A stretch of 64,000 bases of DNA. Origin: Pseudoclavibacter soli DSM 23366 (GTDB lineage: Bacteria; Actinomycetota; Actinomycetes; Actinomycetales; Microbacteriaceae). Every line of letters begins with the position of its first letter. Within the stretch, counting starts at the first letter, position 1. The DNA lies in contig NZ_KE384027.1 of NCBI RefSeq assembly GCF_000423505.1, positions 187,140-251,139 of the forward strand. Direction: 5' to 3'. Made by a program: the position numbers and the translations under genes. Shown in pieces: positions 20,585 through 28,635 of the stretch. Below the pieces are notes generated by a model. That model made no database searches, was not told the origin of the DNA, and saw nothing but the letters and a program-made list of their open reading frames with translations.

Positions 20585-21540
20585 CGGAAACGCCGCCAGC
20601 GGCGTCTGATCAGTGAGACCACACTGGCGTCGCTGATCGCTTCTTCTACGTTTGCCAGCTGCGAATTGCGTTCTTCAAGGGCTCGTCGCAGTTGGTCGAC
20701 ATGAGCGTCATATGCTCGCTGCTGTGCCGTTATTCGGTCGGTGAGCTCCTGGAAGCGATCGTCGATGAAGCGTGTGAGGTAGAGCAGCCCACCGAGGCCA
20801 GCTGGGTCGGATCTGAGTGCGACATCACGACGCAACAGATCAAATCTGCGGTGGGCTTCGTGAGCGGCGAAAACACTGTTACTTTCGGCGCCGGTGGCAT
20901 CTGGGCGTTGTCGCCAGAAGGCCAGTGCCGGGCCTGGAAGCACAGGAATGGGGCTGTGTGAGGCAAGGCGCATATGGAAATCCCAATCGTCTACGACAGG
21001 CAGAGTTTCGTCGTAGTATCCCATCTCATCATGGATGGATCGACGATAGACCAAGCCGATGGGGGTGAATCGATTCGTCTTCAGCAGATCAAAAAGTGTG
21101 AATTCGGCATGGCCGGGCTCGAATGCCATCCGCGAATACTCGGTGTAAGGTGCGTGTTCGCTTTCGCGGCGTTCATAGACGATATCTATTGGTGTGACGA
21201 TAGCAGGCTGCTCGGGATGCGTATCCAGCCACTTTGTGGTGGCCAAGAGGAAATCAGGATGCCACGTGTCATCATCGTCGTGCAAGACTAAATAATCAGA
21301 CTGCGCTGCTCTAACCCCGATGTTTCCGGCTTTCGGGCCGCCTAAGCGTTTGTCGTTGGAGATCAGTGTTGTCTGCAGGTCGGAGGCCTCGATGAGCGGC
21401 GTGATCAGTTGCGAGTCACCGCCATCGTTGACGATGATGACCTCGTCGGGCAGCCGTATCTGACGGCTGAGATCCTCGAGGGCACGCTGAAGAAACTCAG
21501 GCCGGTCAAAAGTGCGAATAATGACAGAGACGGTAGACAC
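20575..21540 (-). CDS. GT2 family glycosyltransferase with C-terminal coiled coil
   Basis: A 321-residue protein: VSVIIRTFDRPEFLQRAL at the start, VIIVNDGGDS near residue 34, and LVLHDDDDTWHP near residue 84 with the metal-binding acidic run. DETLPVVDDWDFHMRLA around residues 180-200 supplies the catalytic aspartates. The last 60 residues are charged and heptad-like (DRITAQQRAYDAHVDQLRR), ending in a very basic RRRWRRFRHR tail that could contact membrane phospholipid. The 3' end overlaps the convergent tri-domain gene by 10 bases. The donor and acceptor are unknown. Confidence 0.8.
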   Translation of the reverse strand: MSTVSVIIRTFDRPEFLQRALEDLSRQIRLPDEVIIVNDGGDSQLITPLIEASDLQTTLISNDKRLGGPKAGNIGVRAAQSDYLVLHDDDDTWHPDFLLATTKWLDTHPEQPAIVTPIDIVYERRESEHAPYTEYSRMAFEPGHAEFTLFDLLKTNRFTPIGLVYRRSIHDEMGYYDETLPVVDDWDFHMRLASHSPIPVLPGPALAFWRQRPDATGAESNSVFAAHEAHRRFDLLRRDVALRSDPAGLGGLLYLTRFIDDRFQELTDRITAQQRAYDAHVDQLRRALEERNSQLANVEEAISDASVVSLIRRRWRRFRHR

Positions 21541-21668
21541 AACTGCCTTTCGAAGAACTCAGATGAATACCTCTATCGTCTCATGTGTCGAGGCGCGAGG
21601 TAGTGTCTATGAGTATGCTGTTCCGAGACGAGTTGGTTTGATCGACAGAATTCAGGGGAAGTGTGTAT

Positions 21669-22952
21669 ATGTCTATCCGTTCATTTGTGAAGCCTGTCGC
21701 TGTGGGGGCGGCAATGCTCATGCTTGCCAGTTCTTTCGCAGCTACGGCAGCTAGTGCTGAGTCGATATCACAACCGTTGCAAGTTGCGGCGAAGCAGGAA
21801 CTGTCAGGCGTGATGGGTACGGTCACGCTCCCTGATGACATCATTTCGCAAGATGTCAACGTGTACGCGGTACTCACGAGCGCCGACTATGCGTGGGATG
21901 CTCGCATTGCCGGAACGTACGATGCCGCCTCAGGCACGTTTAATATTCAGGGGCTCGCGGATGGCGAGTATCATATCGTGGCTTGGGTCGGCGATGGAGG
22001 CGCAGTTGACCAGAAGACTGTGACTGTTGCTGGTGCCGATGTGCAGGGCGTGCAGCTGAGCATTCCTAGGGTTGGCATGCTTAACGGGTATATCAAGCTG
22101 CCTTCACGGTTCTTTGACGATGAGTGCGCCCAAACAGATTGGAAAAAAGGGGACGCGTGTTTCACCGTTGAGGTGAAGAACACTGATACGGGGCAAGTCT
22201 GGGATAGGACGATCTGGCACGGGATGCAAGAATGGGGCACCCAGTATGTGGACGAGGACGGGTACACGCCAGCGGGTAACTACTTGGTGACGCTGAATAC
22301 GACGGATCCCGCCACGAAAGCGCAGAAGTCTCGTAGCTGGAGCATCAGCTTGCGCTCGGGTGAGCTGCGCCAGTTTGACTTAGTGCTGAATGTCGATACT
22401 TTTACAGATATAAGTTCAAGTGCCTTCAAGACTGAGATTCAGTGGCTTGCCGATCAGGGTGTGACCACTGGGTATTCGAAGGGCGATGGCACTGCTGAGT
22501 ACCGTCCGACGGCACAGACCACTCGCGATGCATTTGTGGAGTTCCTCTATCGAGCGGCCGGACAGCCGTCAGTAGATACATCGGTAGCCAGCCCGTTCAA
22601 TGACGTTGGCTGGGAGAATGAGCACTATCGGGCCATCCTGTGGGCGTATCAGAGCGGCCTTGTCAAAGGGTGGGATGATGGTGGATTCCACCCGTACCAG
22701 TCGATTCAGCGCGATGCGGTGGCAACTATCCTGAAACGGTACGCTGAGTATCTCGATGTAGACATTGAGCAGGACGCTGCTGCCGCGTTCAGCGATATCT
22801 CGACCAGTGAGCATGCAGACAACATCAGATGGCTGGCCGCAACTGGTATCACTACTGGATACGCCGACGGCACATTCAAACCGCTGCAGCCCGTGACTCG
22901 TGACGCGATCGCTGCATTCTTGTACAGGCTCAATCAGAAATCTCACAGCTGA
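21669..22952 (+). CDS. Secreted SLH-domain protein with carboxypeptidase-regulatory-like domain
   Basis: A 427-residue surface protein, first of four tandem SLH genes. ATG 21669 is used rather than the in-frame GTG 21663 because AGGGGAAG lies at the right distance. A signal peptide (MSIRSFVKPVAVGAAM... ASA/ES near residue 30) is followed by GVMGTVTLPDDI...LADGEYHIVAWVGDG, a small beta domain like the carboxypeptidase regulatory fold. A second beta region with two cysteines (DDECAQTDW, KGDACF) comes next. Residues from about 248 carry three SLH repeats (FTDISSSAFKTEIQWLADQG; FNDVGWENEHYRAILWAY; FSDISTSEHADNIRWLA), each ending in a TRDA or QRDA motif where the classical repeat has TRAE. It probably attaches non-covalently to a wall polysaccharide. 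Confidence 0.85.
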   Translation: MSIRSFVKPVAVGAAMLMLASSFAATAASAESISQPLQVAAKQELSGVMGTVTLPDDIISQDVNVYAVLTSADYAWDARIAGTYDAASGTFNIQGLADGEYHIVAWVGDGGAVDQKTVTVAGADVQGVQLSIPRVGMLNGYIKLPSRFFDDECAQTDWKKGDACFTVEVKNTDTGQVWDRTIWHGMQEWGTQYVDEDGYTPAGNYLVTLNTTDPATKAQKSRSWSISLRSGELRQFDLVLNVDTFTDISSSAFKTEIQWLADQGVTTGYSKGDGTAEYRPTAQTTRDAFVEFLYRAAGQPSVDTSVASPFNDVGWENEHYRAILWAYQSGLVKGWDDGGFHPYQSIQRDAVATILKRYAEYLDVDIEQDAAAAFSDISTSEHADNIRWLAATGITTGYADGTFKPLQPVTRDAIAAFLYRLNQKSHS

Positions 22953-22978
22953 CGGTTAGCCGGATGTAGGGGGGGGAA

Positions 22979-24340
22979 ATGCGAGAATTCGCAGAATTTC
23001 GAGGAGCGGTACGCTCACGTCATCGAGTCTGGGCGTGGCTGTTGCTGCATTCCTTGGTGCTGTCAGGAGTGTTAGCAGTCTCGGAGCCACTGCCGTCGGA
23101 TGGGAATACGGCAGTGGCAGCGAACTCTCTGGCTGATCAAGTCCAAGTGATTCTTGACCAGACAAATGCCCTGCGTGCTGAGAAAGGGATCCCTGCGCTG
23201 GTTTTGAACACGGATCTCTCTGCGATGTCTCAACGCTGGTCGGAACAACAGGCGAGCGATGACATGATTGGACACAATCCAAATTACGTTTCTGAAACTC
23301 CTGGTGCGTGGAGGAGCGTTGCAGAAAATGTGGCCGCAGGGTATACCGCTGAAACTGTTGTTGCCGGATGGCAGAGTTCTCCGGGACACTATGCCAATAT
23401 TATGAACCCGAACTATACTGATATCGGGATTGGTGTGGCCTACACATCAGCCGGAGTTTACCATACGTACTTCACTCAGAATTTTGCTCAATATGCTGCG
23501 ACTCCGACAGTACCTGCAGCTCCACAGAATGTCGCGGTTTCAGAGGTTTCTTGGGACAGTGCAAAAGTATCGTGGACGCGCCCTGAAGGCGCGGGTGCAA
23601 ATTCCCTCAGCGGTTACGCCATCACATTGAAGAAACAATCCGATGGACGAGAAAGACAATTCTCGGTGGGTGCAGATAGGTCGGACTACAGTTTTTCCGG
23701 CCTAGAGTACGCGACATCGTACCAAGTGACGGTCAAGGCAGTAAACTCGGTCGGGAATAGCGCTGACGGAACAGTCCAATTCTCGACGTCCTTTACCGAT
23801 ATTCCGTCCAACAGCGCGTTCAAAACCGAGATCCGATGGATGGCGGATTCGCAGATATCCCATGGTTGGGTCTTTGTCGACGGCTCGCGTGAGTTTCGCC
23901 CGTTTGCGGTGACATCGCGTGACGCGTTTGTGCGGTTCTTGTATCGTTTGGCGGGGGAGCCAGAGGTGGTGCTGCCGGCGTCATCTCCGTTTAACGATGT
24001 GGATGAGGGGAATGAGCATTATGCGGCGATTGTGTGGGCGTATAACCAAGGCATAGTGAAGGGGTGGTCGGATGGTGGGTTCCATCCGTCTGCCTCGGTG
24101 CAGCGTGATGCGGTGGCTTCTTTCTTACAACGCTATGCCTCGATGCAAGGCGTCGACACGTCTGCCGGGTCATCGTCGTTTGCTGATGTGGAGGCCAGCA
24201 ACGAGCATGCGTCGAGTATTGCTTGGCTGGCGTCAACGGGGATTACTACAGGTTGGCCTGATGGAACCTATCGGCCGTACCAGCTGATCACAAGGGACGC
24301 GATCGCTGCCTTCCTGTACCGATACGACATCAAATTCTAG
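22979..24340 (+). CDS. Secreted CAP/SCP-domain protein with FN3 and three SLH repeats
   Basis: A 453-residue protein; the start ATG 22979 follows GGGGGGGAA. A signal region (WAWLLLHSLVLSGVLAV) leads into a CAP domain at about residues 50-176: ILDQTNALRAEKG, MIGHNPNYV, AENVAAGYT, SSPGHYANIMNPNY and HTYFTQNFAQ, with both histidines and the glutamate of the CAP cavity. A fibronectin type III domain follows (PAAPQNVAVSEVSWDSAKV to about 263), then three SLH repeats to the end (FTDIPSNSAFKTEIRWMAD; FNDVDEGNEHYAAIVWAYNQ; FADVEASNEHASSIAWLAST) with TSRDAF, QRDAV and TRDAI. CAP proteins have varied and mostly unknown roles in bacteria. It follows the previous SLH gene by 26 bases. Confidence 0.87.
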   Translation: MREFAEFRGAVRSRHRVWAWLLLHSLVLSGVLAVSEPLPSDGNTAVAANSLADQVQVILDQTNALRAEKGIPALVLNTDLSAMSQRWSEQQASDDMIGHNPNYVSETPGAWRSVAENVAAGYTAETVVAGWQSSPGHYANIMNPNYTDIGIGVAYTSAGVYHTYFTQNFAQYAATPTVPAAPQNVAVSEVSWDSAKVSWTRPEGAGANSLSGYAITLKKQSDGRERQFSVGADRSDYSFSGLEYATSYQVTVKAVNSVGNSADGTVQFSTSFTDIPSNSAFKTEIRWMADSQISHGWVFVDGSREFRPFAVTSRDAFVRFLYRLAGEPEVVLPASSPFNDVDEGNEHYAAIVWAYNQGIVKGWSDGGFHPSASVQRDAVASFLQRYASMQGVDTSAGSSSFADVEASNEHASSIAWLASTGITTGWPDGTYRPYQLITRDAIAAFLYRYDIKF

Positions 24341-24434
24341 AAAGACACTAGATACATTCTGCAGTCAGACGAAGTGACGTTGGTTGCGCTGCTTGATATG
24401 GCTGCACTTGAACTTGCCAAAAGAAGGGGAGACG

Positions 24435-25655
24435 ATGAAAGTACGAAGCTCAAAGAGTCTTCTGAGTAAGAGACTATTAGGGGCAATGGCAACTGCTCTG
24501 ATAGTTGGATCGGCGCTCTCCGCGCCCGAGGCCGCTTCGGCCTCGGAGAATTTGACAGGGCTGGAGCTGGAGGCCTTTCGGCAGCTTAACCAAATTCGTG
24601 AAGACTCTGGGGTATCCCCTCTCTACTGGGACCCGATGCTCGCCTATGATGCTGACAACTTAGTTGAGGCGTATGCAGAGTTTGGCGATCAGGCGACCAG
24701 TTGTGGAGAACTTGAAGTTTTTCCCGACTATGAACCCGACATCAGTGAATGGAGTGTCAGCAGCTGGGAGATGAACTGGGCTGTCGAGTGGCTTCCGCCA
24801 GCAGATCAATCCGAGAGCGGATCAGATAACGTTCGAGATATGATTGAGGACATAGAATCTGAGGGTTACTTGCTGAACCTCAAAGACGACACCTACGACA
24901 ATGTGTTTGTTTCGTTCCACCGCTCTGAATGCGGTGCGTTATTCGCGGCGTTTGAGCTTGTGAGATTCGACTCGGACATCGATGGCAACTCGCTCATGGC
25001 AGACCGAGTCTCAGGGGCGCAAGTTCCCAAATATGCGCGCAATCGATGGACGACAACTGTGCGTGGCTTCGACGATTATGTCTGGCCGTATGATGCTTAC
25101 AGTGATTCCTATCAGTTTGTCAATGAAGTCGCATTTCTCGCTAACAATGGGATCGTTTCCGGCTATCAGAATTCAAATGGGGGGAACGACTTCCATCCTT
25201 TTGCTGAGATTACACGCGATGCCTTTGCTGCCTGGTTGTACCGTGCCGCGGGATCTCCGGAATTCACCGCGCCAGCGCAATCACCATTTTCTGATGTGTC
25301 TGCATCGAGCTCAGCCTTTTATAAGGAGATTACTTGGGCTCAATCTCAGGGCATCGTCAATGGCTGGGATGATGGTACGTTTCGGCCATACGCACTGACC
25401 ACTAGAGATGCCGCCGCCGCATTTTTCTATCGTGCCGCGGGATCTCCGGAATTTACCGTGCCAAGGCAATCCCCATTTTCTGATGTGTCTGCGTCGAACT
25501 CGGCCTTTTATAAGGAGATTACTTGGGCTCAATCTCAGGGGATCATCCAGGGCTGGGCTGATGGCTCATTCCATCTTTGGGATCGGATTAAACGCGATGC
25601 TGCAGCTGCCTTCACAGCAAGGTATGTTGACGCGAACTATAAAGGGGAATTCTAG
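24435..25655 (+). CDS. Secreted SLH-domain protein with degenerate CAP-like N-terminus
   Basis: A 406-residue protein; ATG 24435 is preceded by AAGGGGAG and begins a clear signal peptide (RLLGAMATALIVGSALSA...ASASE). The N-terminal domain (LTGLELEAFRQLNQIREDSG, YWDPMLAYDADNLVEAYAEFG) resembles the first helices of a CAP domain, but the histidines of the CAP site are absent and the region is strongly acidic. Three SLH repeats follow from about residue 230 (FVNEVAFLANNGIVSGYQ; FSDVSASSSAFYKEITWAQ; FSDVSASNSAFYKEITWAQ). The last two are nearly identical in DNA, spaced 189 bases apart. Motifs at the TRAE position are TRDA, TRDA and KRDA. Confidence 0.8.
   Translation: MKVRSSKSLLSKRLLGAMATALIVGSALSAPEAASASENLTGLELEAFRQLNQIREDSGVSPLYWDPMLAYDADNLVEAYAEFGDQATSCGELEVFPDYEPDISEWSVSSWEMNWAVEWLPPADQSESGSDNVRDMIEDIESEGYLLNLKDDTYDNVFVSFHRSECGALFAAFELVRFDSDIDGNSLMADRVSGAQVPKYARNRWTTTVRGFDDYVWPYDAYSDSYQFVNEVAFLANNGIVSGYQNSNGGNDFHPFAEITRDAFAAWLYRAAGSPEFTAPAQSPFSDVSASSSAFYKEITWAQSQGIVNGWDDGTFRPYALTTRDAAAAFFYRAAGSPEFTVPRQSPFSDVSASNSAFYKEITWAQSQGIIQGWADGSFHLWDRIKRDAAAAFTARYVDANYKGEF
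25242..25564 (+). repeat. Tandem 189-base duplication within an SLH gene
   Basis: Copy one at about 25242-25375 and copy two at about 25431-25564 are offset by exactly 189 bases (63 codons) and share long identical runs, including about 38 bases starting GCCTTTTATAAGGAG. Most differences are silent or conservative, indicating a recent in-frame duplication or gene-conversion between neighbouring SLH repeats. Confidence 0.8.
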
Positions 25656-25784
25656 AACCTTGGCGACTCTTCTCCCCGAGCCTGTCTAAGCACGTATACG
25701 TTTATACGCCGAGAGCTGTGCGCCTGCACTGCTTTGAACACCGATACGACACCAAATCCAACAGTAGAAAGAACGAGGAAGAGT

Positions 25785-27302
25785 ATGCGCGCGAAAAGAA
25801 TGATGGCGCTTGCGTCGATTGTCCTATTGGGCGTTTCGCTACAATCGCAAACAGCATTTGCGAGCACAGGAGGTGCTATCACCGATGCTGGGCTGCGGGC
25901 TTGCATCAATGAGGAATTGGGGAAGTCTTCAACACATGATCCTACGAATAGTGAGCTCGCAACGCTGCAGGAGCTCAGCTGTTCGAAGATTTCTCATGGC
26001 GCAATCAAGTCGCTCTCGGGGCTTGACAAGGCTGTAAATTTGACCTCTTTGAGTATCTATGACGGTGACTTTAGTACAGTAAGCCCGCTGAACGCATTGA
26101 AGTCTCTGGAGTCACTCTCCCTAGGGAGCAGCGACAGTCTCAAAGCACTGGACCTGCATGACCTTCCGCGGCTCAGTATGATCTATGCACCGAACTCGGG
26201 CCTCACTACGCTTACCGGACTCAAGAATCTGCCAGCGCTGGCAACCCTTAAACTCCGGGGTAATCAAATCTCTGACGTCAGTGCGGTGAGCGGGCTCACG
26301 GCGCTGATCAGTGTCGACCTGAGCGACAATAAGATCAAGAATGCCTCGGCTTTCAAGGGGATGAGCCGTATTTCCACTCTTGATCTTGCAAAGAATCAAA
26401 TAGCTGATGTGACAAGTCTGACTGGGCTGAACAGCCAGATTTCGCTCGGGCTCGGCTCAAATAAAGTGACAGATTTCAGTGCGTTGAAATACCTTACTTG
26501 GGTCACCACGACAAACCAGAAGATTTCGTTGAATGCGGTTACCGACGGCACCAATACTTATATCGACGCGTATGATTTGCGCGCCAAATCTGGGGAACGA
26601 GTATCAAGTAATTGGGCTTTGACGAATCCGGTTGCCACCGGTGTCAGTACGCGTGACAATGGATGGGTGGTGTTGAGGGGGGTTTACGCCACCGGGAAAA
26701 CGATCGATTACGGGTATGGAGCTGGCACAGCAACTCTGCAGGTGAGCAAGGTGAACTATGCGCTTTCGACCGCCCCTAGTCGATTTCTTGATGTTTACAA
26801 CATCTCTTTCGAACGAGACATTTACTGGGCAGTCGACAAGGGAATCGCCAAAGGATGGGATGATGGGACATTCCGCCCCTACGAAGGAATGACTCGCGAT
26901 GCCTTCGCTGCGTTCCTCTACCGGTACGCTGGTAGTCCAAAGGTCTCAGTAAGCGCATCGTTCCCTGACATTGCAGGGAATCAACACGCAGATGCGATTC
27001 GTTGGATGGCGGCAGAAGGCATAACGACTGGGTATGAGGACGGTCTGTTTCATCCAGAGCGGACAATCACACGTGACGCGCTAGCAGCATTCTTATACCG
27101 CTATGCGGGCAGTCCTTCGGTAAGTGGAACTACGACGTTGAATGACGTATCGAACAATCAGCACGTGACGGCCATCACCTGGCTGTCTCAGAGCAAGATC
27201 ACCACCGGGTATCCTGATGGCGGCTATCACCCATATGCGACTGTGACACGTGACGCCTTCGCCGCATTTCTGCATCGGTATGACACGAAGTATGGGAATT
27301 AG
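25785..27302 (+). CDS. Secreted leucine-rich-repeat (internalin-like) protein with three SLH repeats
   Basis: A 505-residue protein. ATG 25785 follows GAGGAAGAGT; the frame is open further up without a signal peptide. After the signal (MMALASIVLLGVSLQ...AFAS) comes a cap with two cysteines (LRACINEEL, LSCSKI). Then there are roughly eight 20-23-residue leucine-rich repeats (LTSLSIYDGDFSTVSPLNAL, LATLKLRGNQISDVSAV, LISVDLSDNKIKNASAF, ISTLDLAKNQIADVTSL), as in internalins, and a linker beta domain. Three SLH repeats lie at about residues 335-505, with TRDAF, TRDAL and TRDAF motifs. LRR domains suggest protein or glycan binding at the cell surface. This is the last of the four SLH genes and converges on the ABC exporter. 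Confidence 0.86.
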   Translation: MRAKRMMALASIVLLGVSLQSQTAFASTGGAITDAGLRACINEELGKSSTHDPTNSELATLQELSCSKISHGAIKSLSGLDKAVNLTSLSIYDGDFSTVSPLNALKSLESLSLGSSDSLKALDLHDLPRLSMIYAPNSGLTTLTGLKNLPALATLKLRGNQISDVSAVSGLTALISVDLSDNKIKNASAFKGMSRISTLDLAKNQIADVTSLTGLNSQISLGLGSNKVTDFSALKYLTWVTTTNQKISLNAVTDGTNTYIDAYDLRAKSGERVSSNWALTNPVATGVSTRDNGWVVLRGVYATGKTIDYGYGAGTATLQVSKVNYALSTAPSRFLDVYNISFERDIYWAVDKGIAKGWDDGTFRPYEGMTRDAFAAFLYRYAGSPKVSVSASFPDIAGNQHADAIRWMAAEGITTGYEDGLFHPERTITRDALAAFLYRYAGSPSVSGTTTLNDVSNNQHVTAITWLSQSKITTGYPDGGYHPYATVTRDAFAAFLHRYDTKYGN

Positions 27303-27305
27303 ACG

Positions 27306-27322
27306 TAGCTCTAGCTGAGCTA
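27306..27322. terminator. Weak bidirectional hairpin between convergent genes
   Basis: TAGCTC, a five-base loop and GAGCTA form a 6-base-pair stem followed by TTTCTC, between the LRR-SLH gene and the exporter ATPase. It is short, so terminator function is only plausible. Confidence 0.3.
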
Positions 27323-27402
27323 TTTCTCGCGTCTCTGATTTGAGAGGTGACGATCTGCTGATCTCAGGCATCTGATGCGAGAAGGTGAAACGTTTGAAAA
27401 AA

Positions 27403-28635
27403 TCACGCTGAAATTGGTGGGCTTCCGGCATATCGATAGAAGACTGCAGCCATGTCGGCTCTCGTGATGACGTGGGTTGATTCAGAAGAAACGTCGCCCA
27501 ACGCAGCATCGGCATCTGAACCGCAGAATTCATCAAGAATCGCCTTGAATTCGCTTCCGGTCAGAACATCGTGAGGCCTAAAGAGTTCATCCGTGGTCAG
27601 AGCGTTAGGAAGGCGGGCTGCAACCCAGCGGATCGCCTCGGCAAAAGGGGCGCCCTCAGGAACGTCGCTGAAAGAGATTGAAGACTCATCAGCCTGAATC
27701 GGTATCTGGCCGTAGCCCTTCTGGGACATACGGTAGACGAAGGCGGCGACCTCTTCTCGGGTGAGGTGATTCTGCGGTCGAAACTCGCGTGCGCCGTCGG
27801 GGAGAGCCCAGCCAGTTGTTATGCCCTTTCTGCTGAGCCAGACGATAGCATCGTGCAGTGGATGGTCGTCTGAGACATCGAGGAAGGACACTTGGCGAAG
27901 GGTTTCTATAGCATCTGGCGTCGGGCCATCAAAAACTACCCGTCCTTTGATCATTACGATGCCACGGCGGCACACTCGCTGAACCGACTCAAGGTCATGA
28001 CTGACAACGACCAAGGTCTTCCCGGCCTGTCGCAGTTCCTCGATCTTGTCAAAGCACTTCTTCTGGAATGGCTCGTCTCCCACAGAAAGGACCTCGTCAA
28101 CTAGGAGAACGTCCATTTCGGTGTGGACAGCAACTGAGAAGGCCAGGCGAACAAACATTCCGGAGGAATAGTGCTTGACTTCGGTATCGATGAACTGGCC
28201 GATCTCAGAGAATTCAACAATGTCATCGAATCTTGCTTCCGTCTCTTGACGGGACATGCCTAGGATTGCAGCATTCAGATAGACGTTTTCGCGCCCCGAC
28301 AAGTCCGGGTGGAAACCGGCGCCGACTTCGATGAGCCCGGCGACTCGCCCTCTAGTGAGAACTTGCCCTGCTGAAGGCTGCAGGACGCCACTCGCGAGCT
28401 TCAGGGACGTCGACTTACCAGATCCGTTGAAGCCCAAAAGCGCTACGGATTCGCCTTGTGCAATACTGAAAGTTACGTCATCGAGAGCATTGAAGTCTTC
28501 ACTGATCTGTTTGCGTTTTAGTTTGGCGATGACCGTTTCTTTGAGGGAATGTGTGTGCCGAAGGTGAAAGCGTTTGCTTACGTGATTGAAGATGAGCGCA
28601 GGCACAGAGGGGTGCGAATCAGAGATCTTGGGCAA
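27403..28635 (-). CDS. Polysaccharide ABC exporter ATPase (TagH/Wzt type) with C-terminal SLH-like repeats
   Basis: A 410-residue protein. Residues 1-245 form a complete ABC-type nucleotide-binding domain of the TagH/Wzt branch: GFNGSGKST (68-76), the GLIEVGAGFHPDLSGREN segment typical of glycan exporters (100-117), signature HYSSGM, Walker B VLLVDE (176-181) and switch histidine in VVSHD. Residues 250-405 are not the usual Wzt carbohydrate module but read as SLH-like repeats. Repeat one is FLDVSDDHPLHDAIVWLSRKG...LTREEVAAFVYRM; repeat two is FSDVPEGAPFAEAIRWVA...LTGSEFKAIL; the third is shortened (LGDVSSES...ITRADMAAVFYRYAG). There is no signal peptide or membrane segment, so these repeats should lie in the cytosol. 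It overlaps the permease gene by 17 bases and faces the SLH gene cluster. Confidence 0.88.
   Translation of the reverse strand: MPKISDSHPSVPALIFNHVSKRFHLRHTHSLKETVIAKLKRKQISEDFNALDDVTFSIAQGESVALLGFNGSGKSTSLKLASGVLQPSAGQVLTRGRVAGLIEVGAGFHPDLSGRENVYLNAAILGMSRQETEARFDDIVEFSEIGQFIDTEVKHYSSGMFVRLAFSVAVHTEMDVLLVDEVLSVGDEPFQKKCFDKIEELRQAGKTLVVVSHDLESVQRVCRRGIVMIKGRVVFDGPTPDAIETLRQVSFLDVSDDHPLHDAIVWLSRKGITTGWALPDGAREFRPQNHLTREEVAAFVYRMSQKGYGQIPIQADESSISFSDVPEGAPFAEAIRWVAARLPNALTTDELFRPHDVLTGSEFKAILDEFCGSDADAALGDVSSESTHVITRADMAAVFYRYAGSPPISA

Noticed and set aside
25242-25564. The repeated DNA considered as a mobile or CRISPR-like repeat
   Set aside because: Only two copies, in frame, period equal to 63 codons and both encode SLH units; it is a protein-domain duplication.
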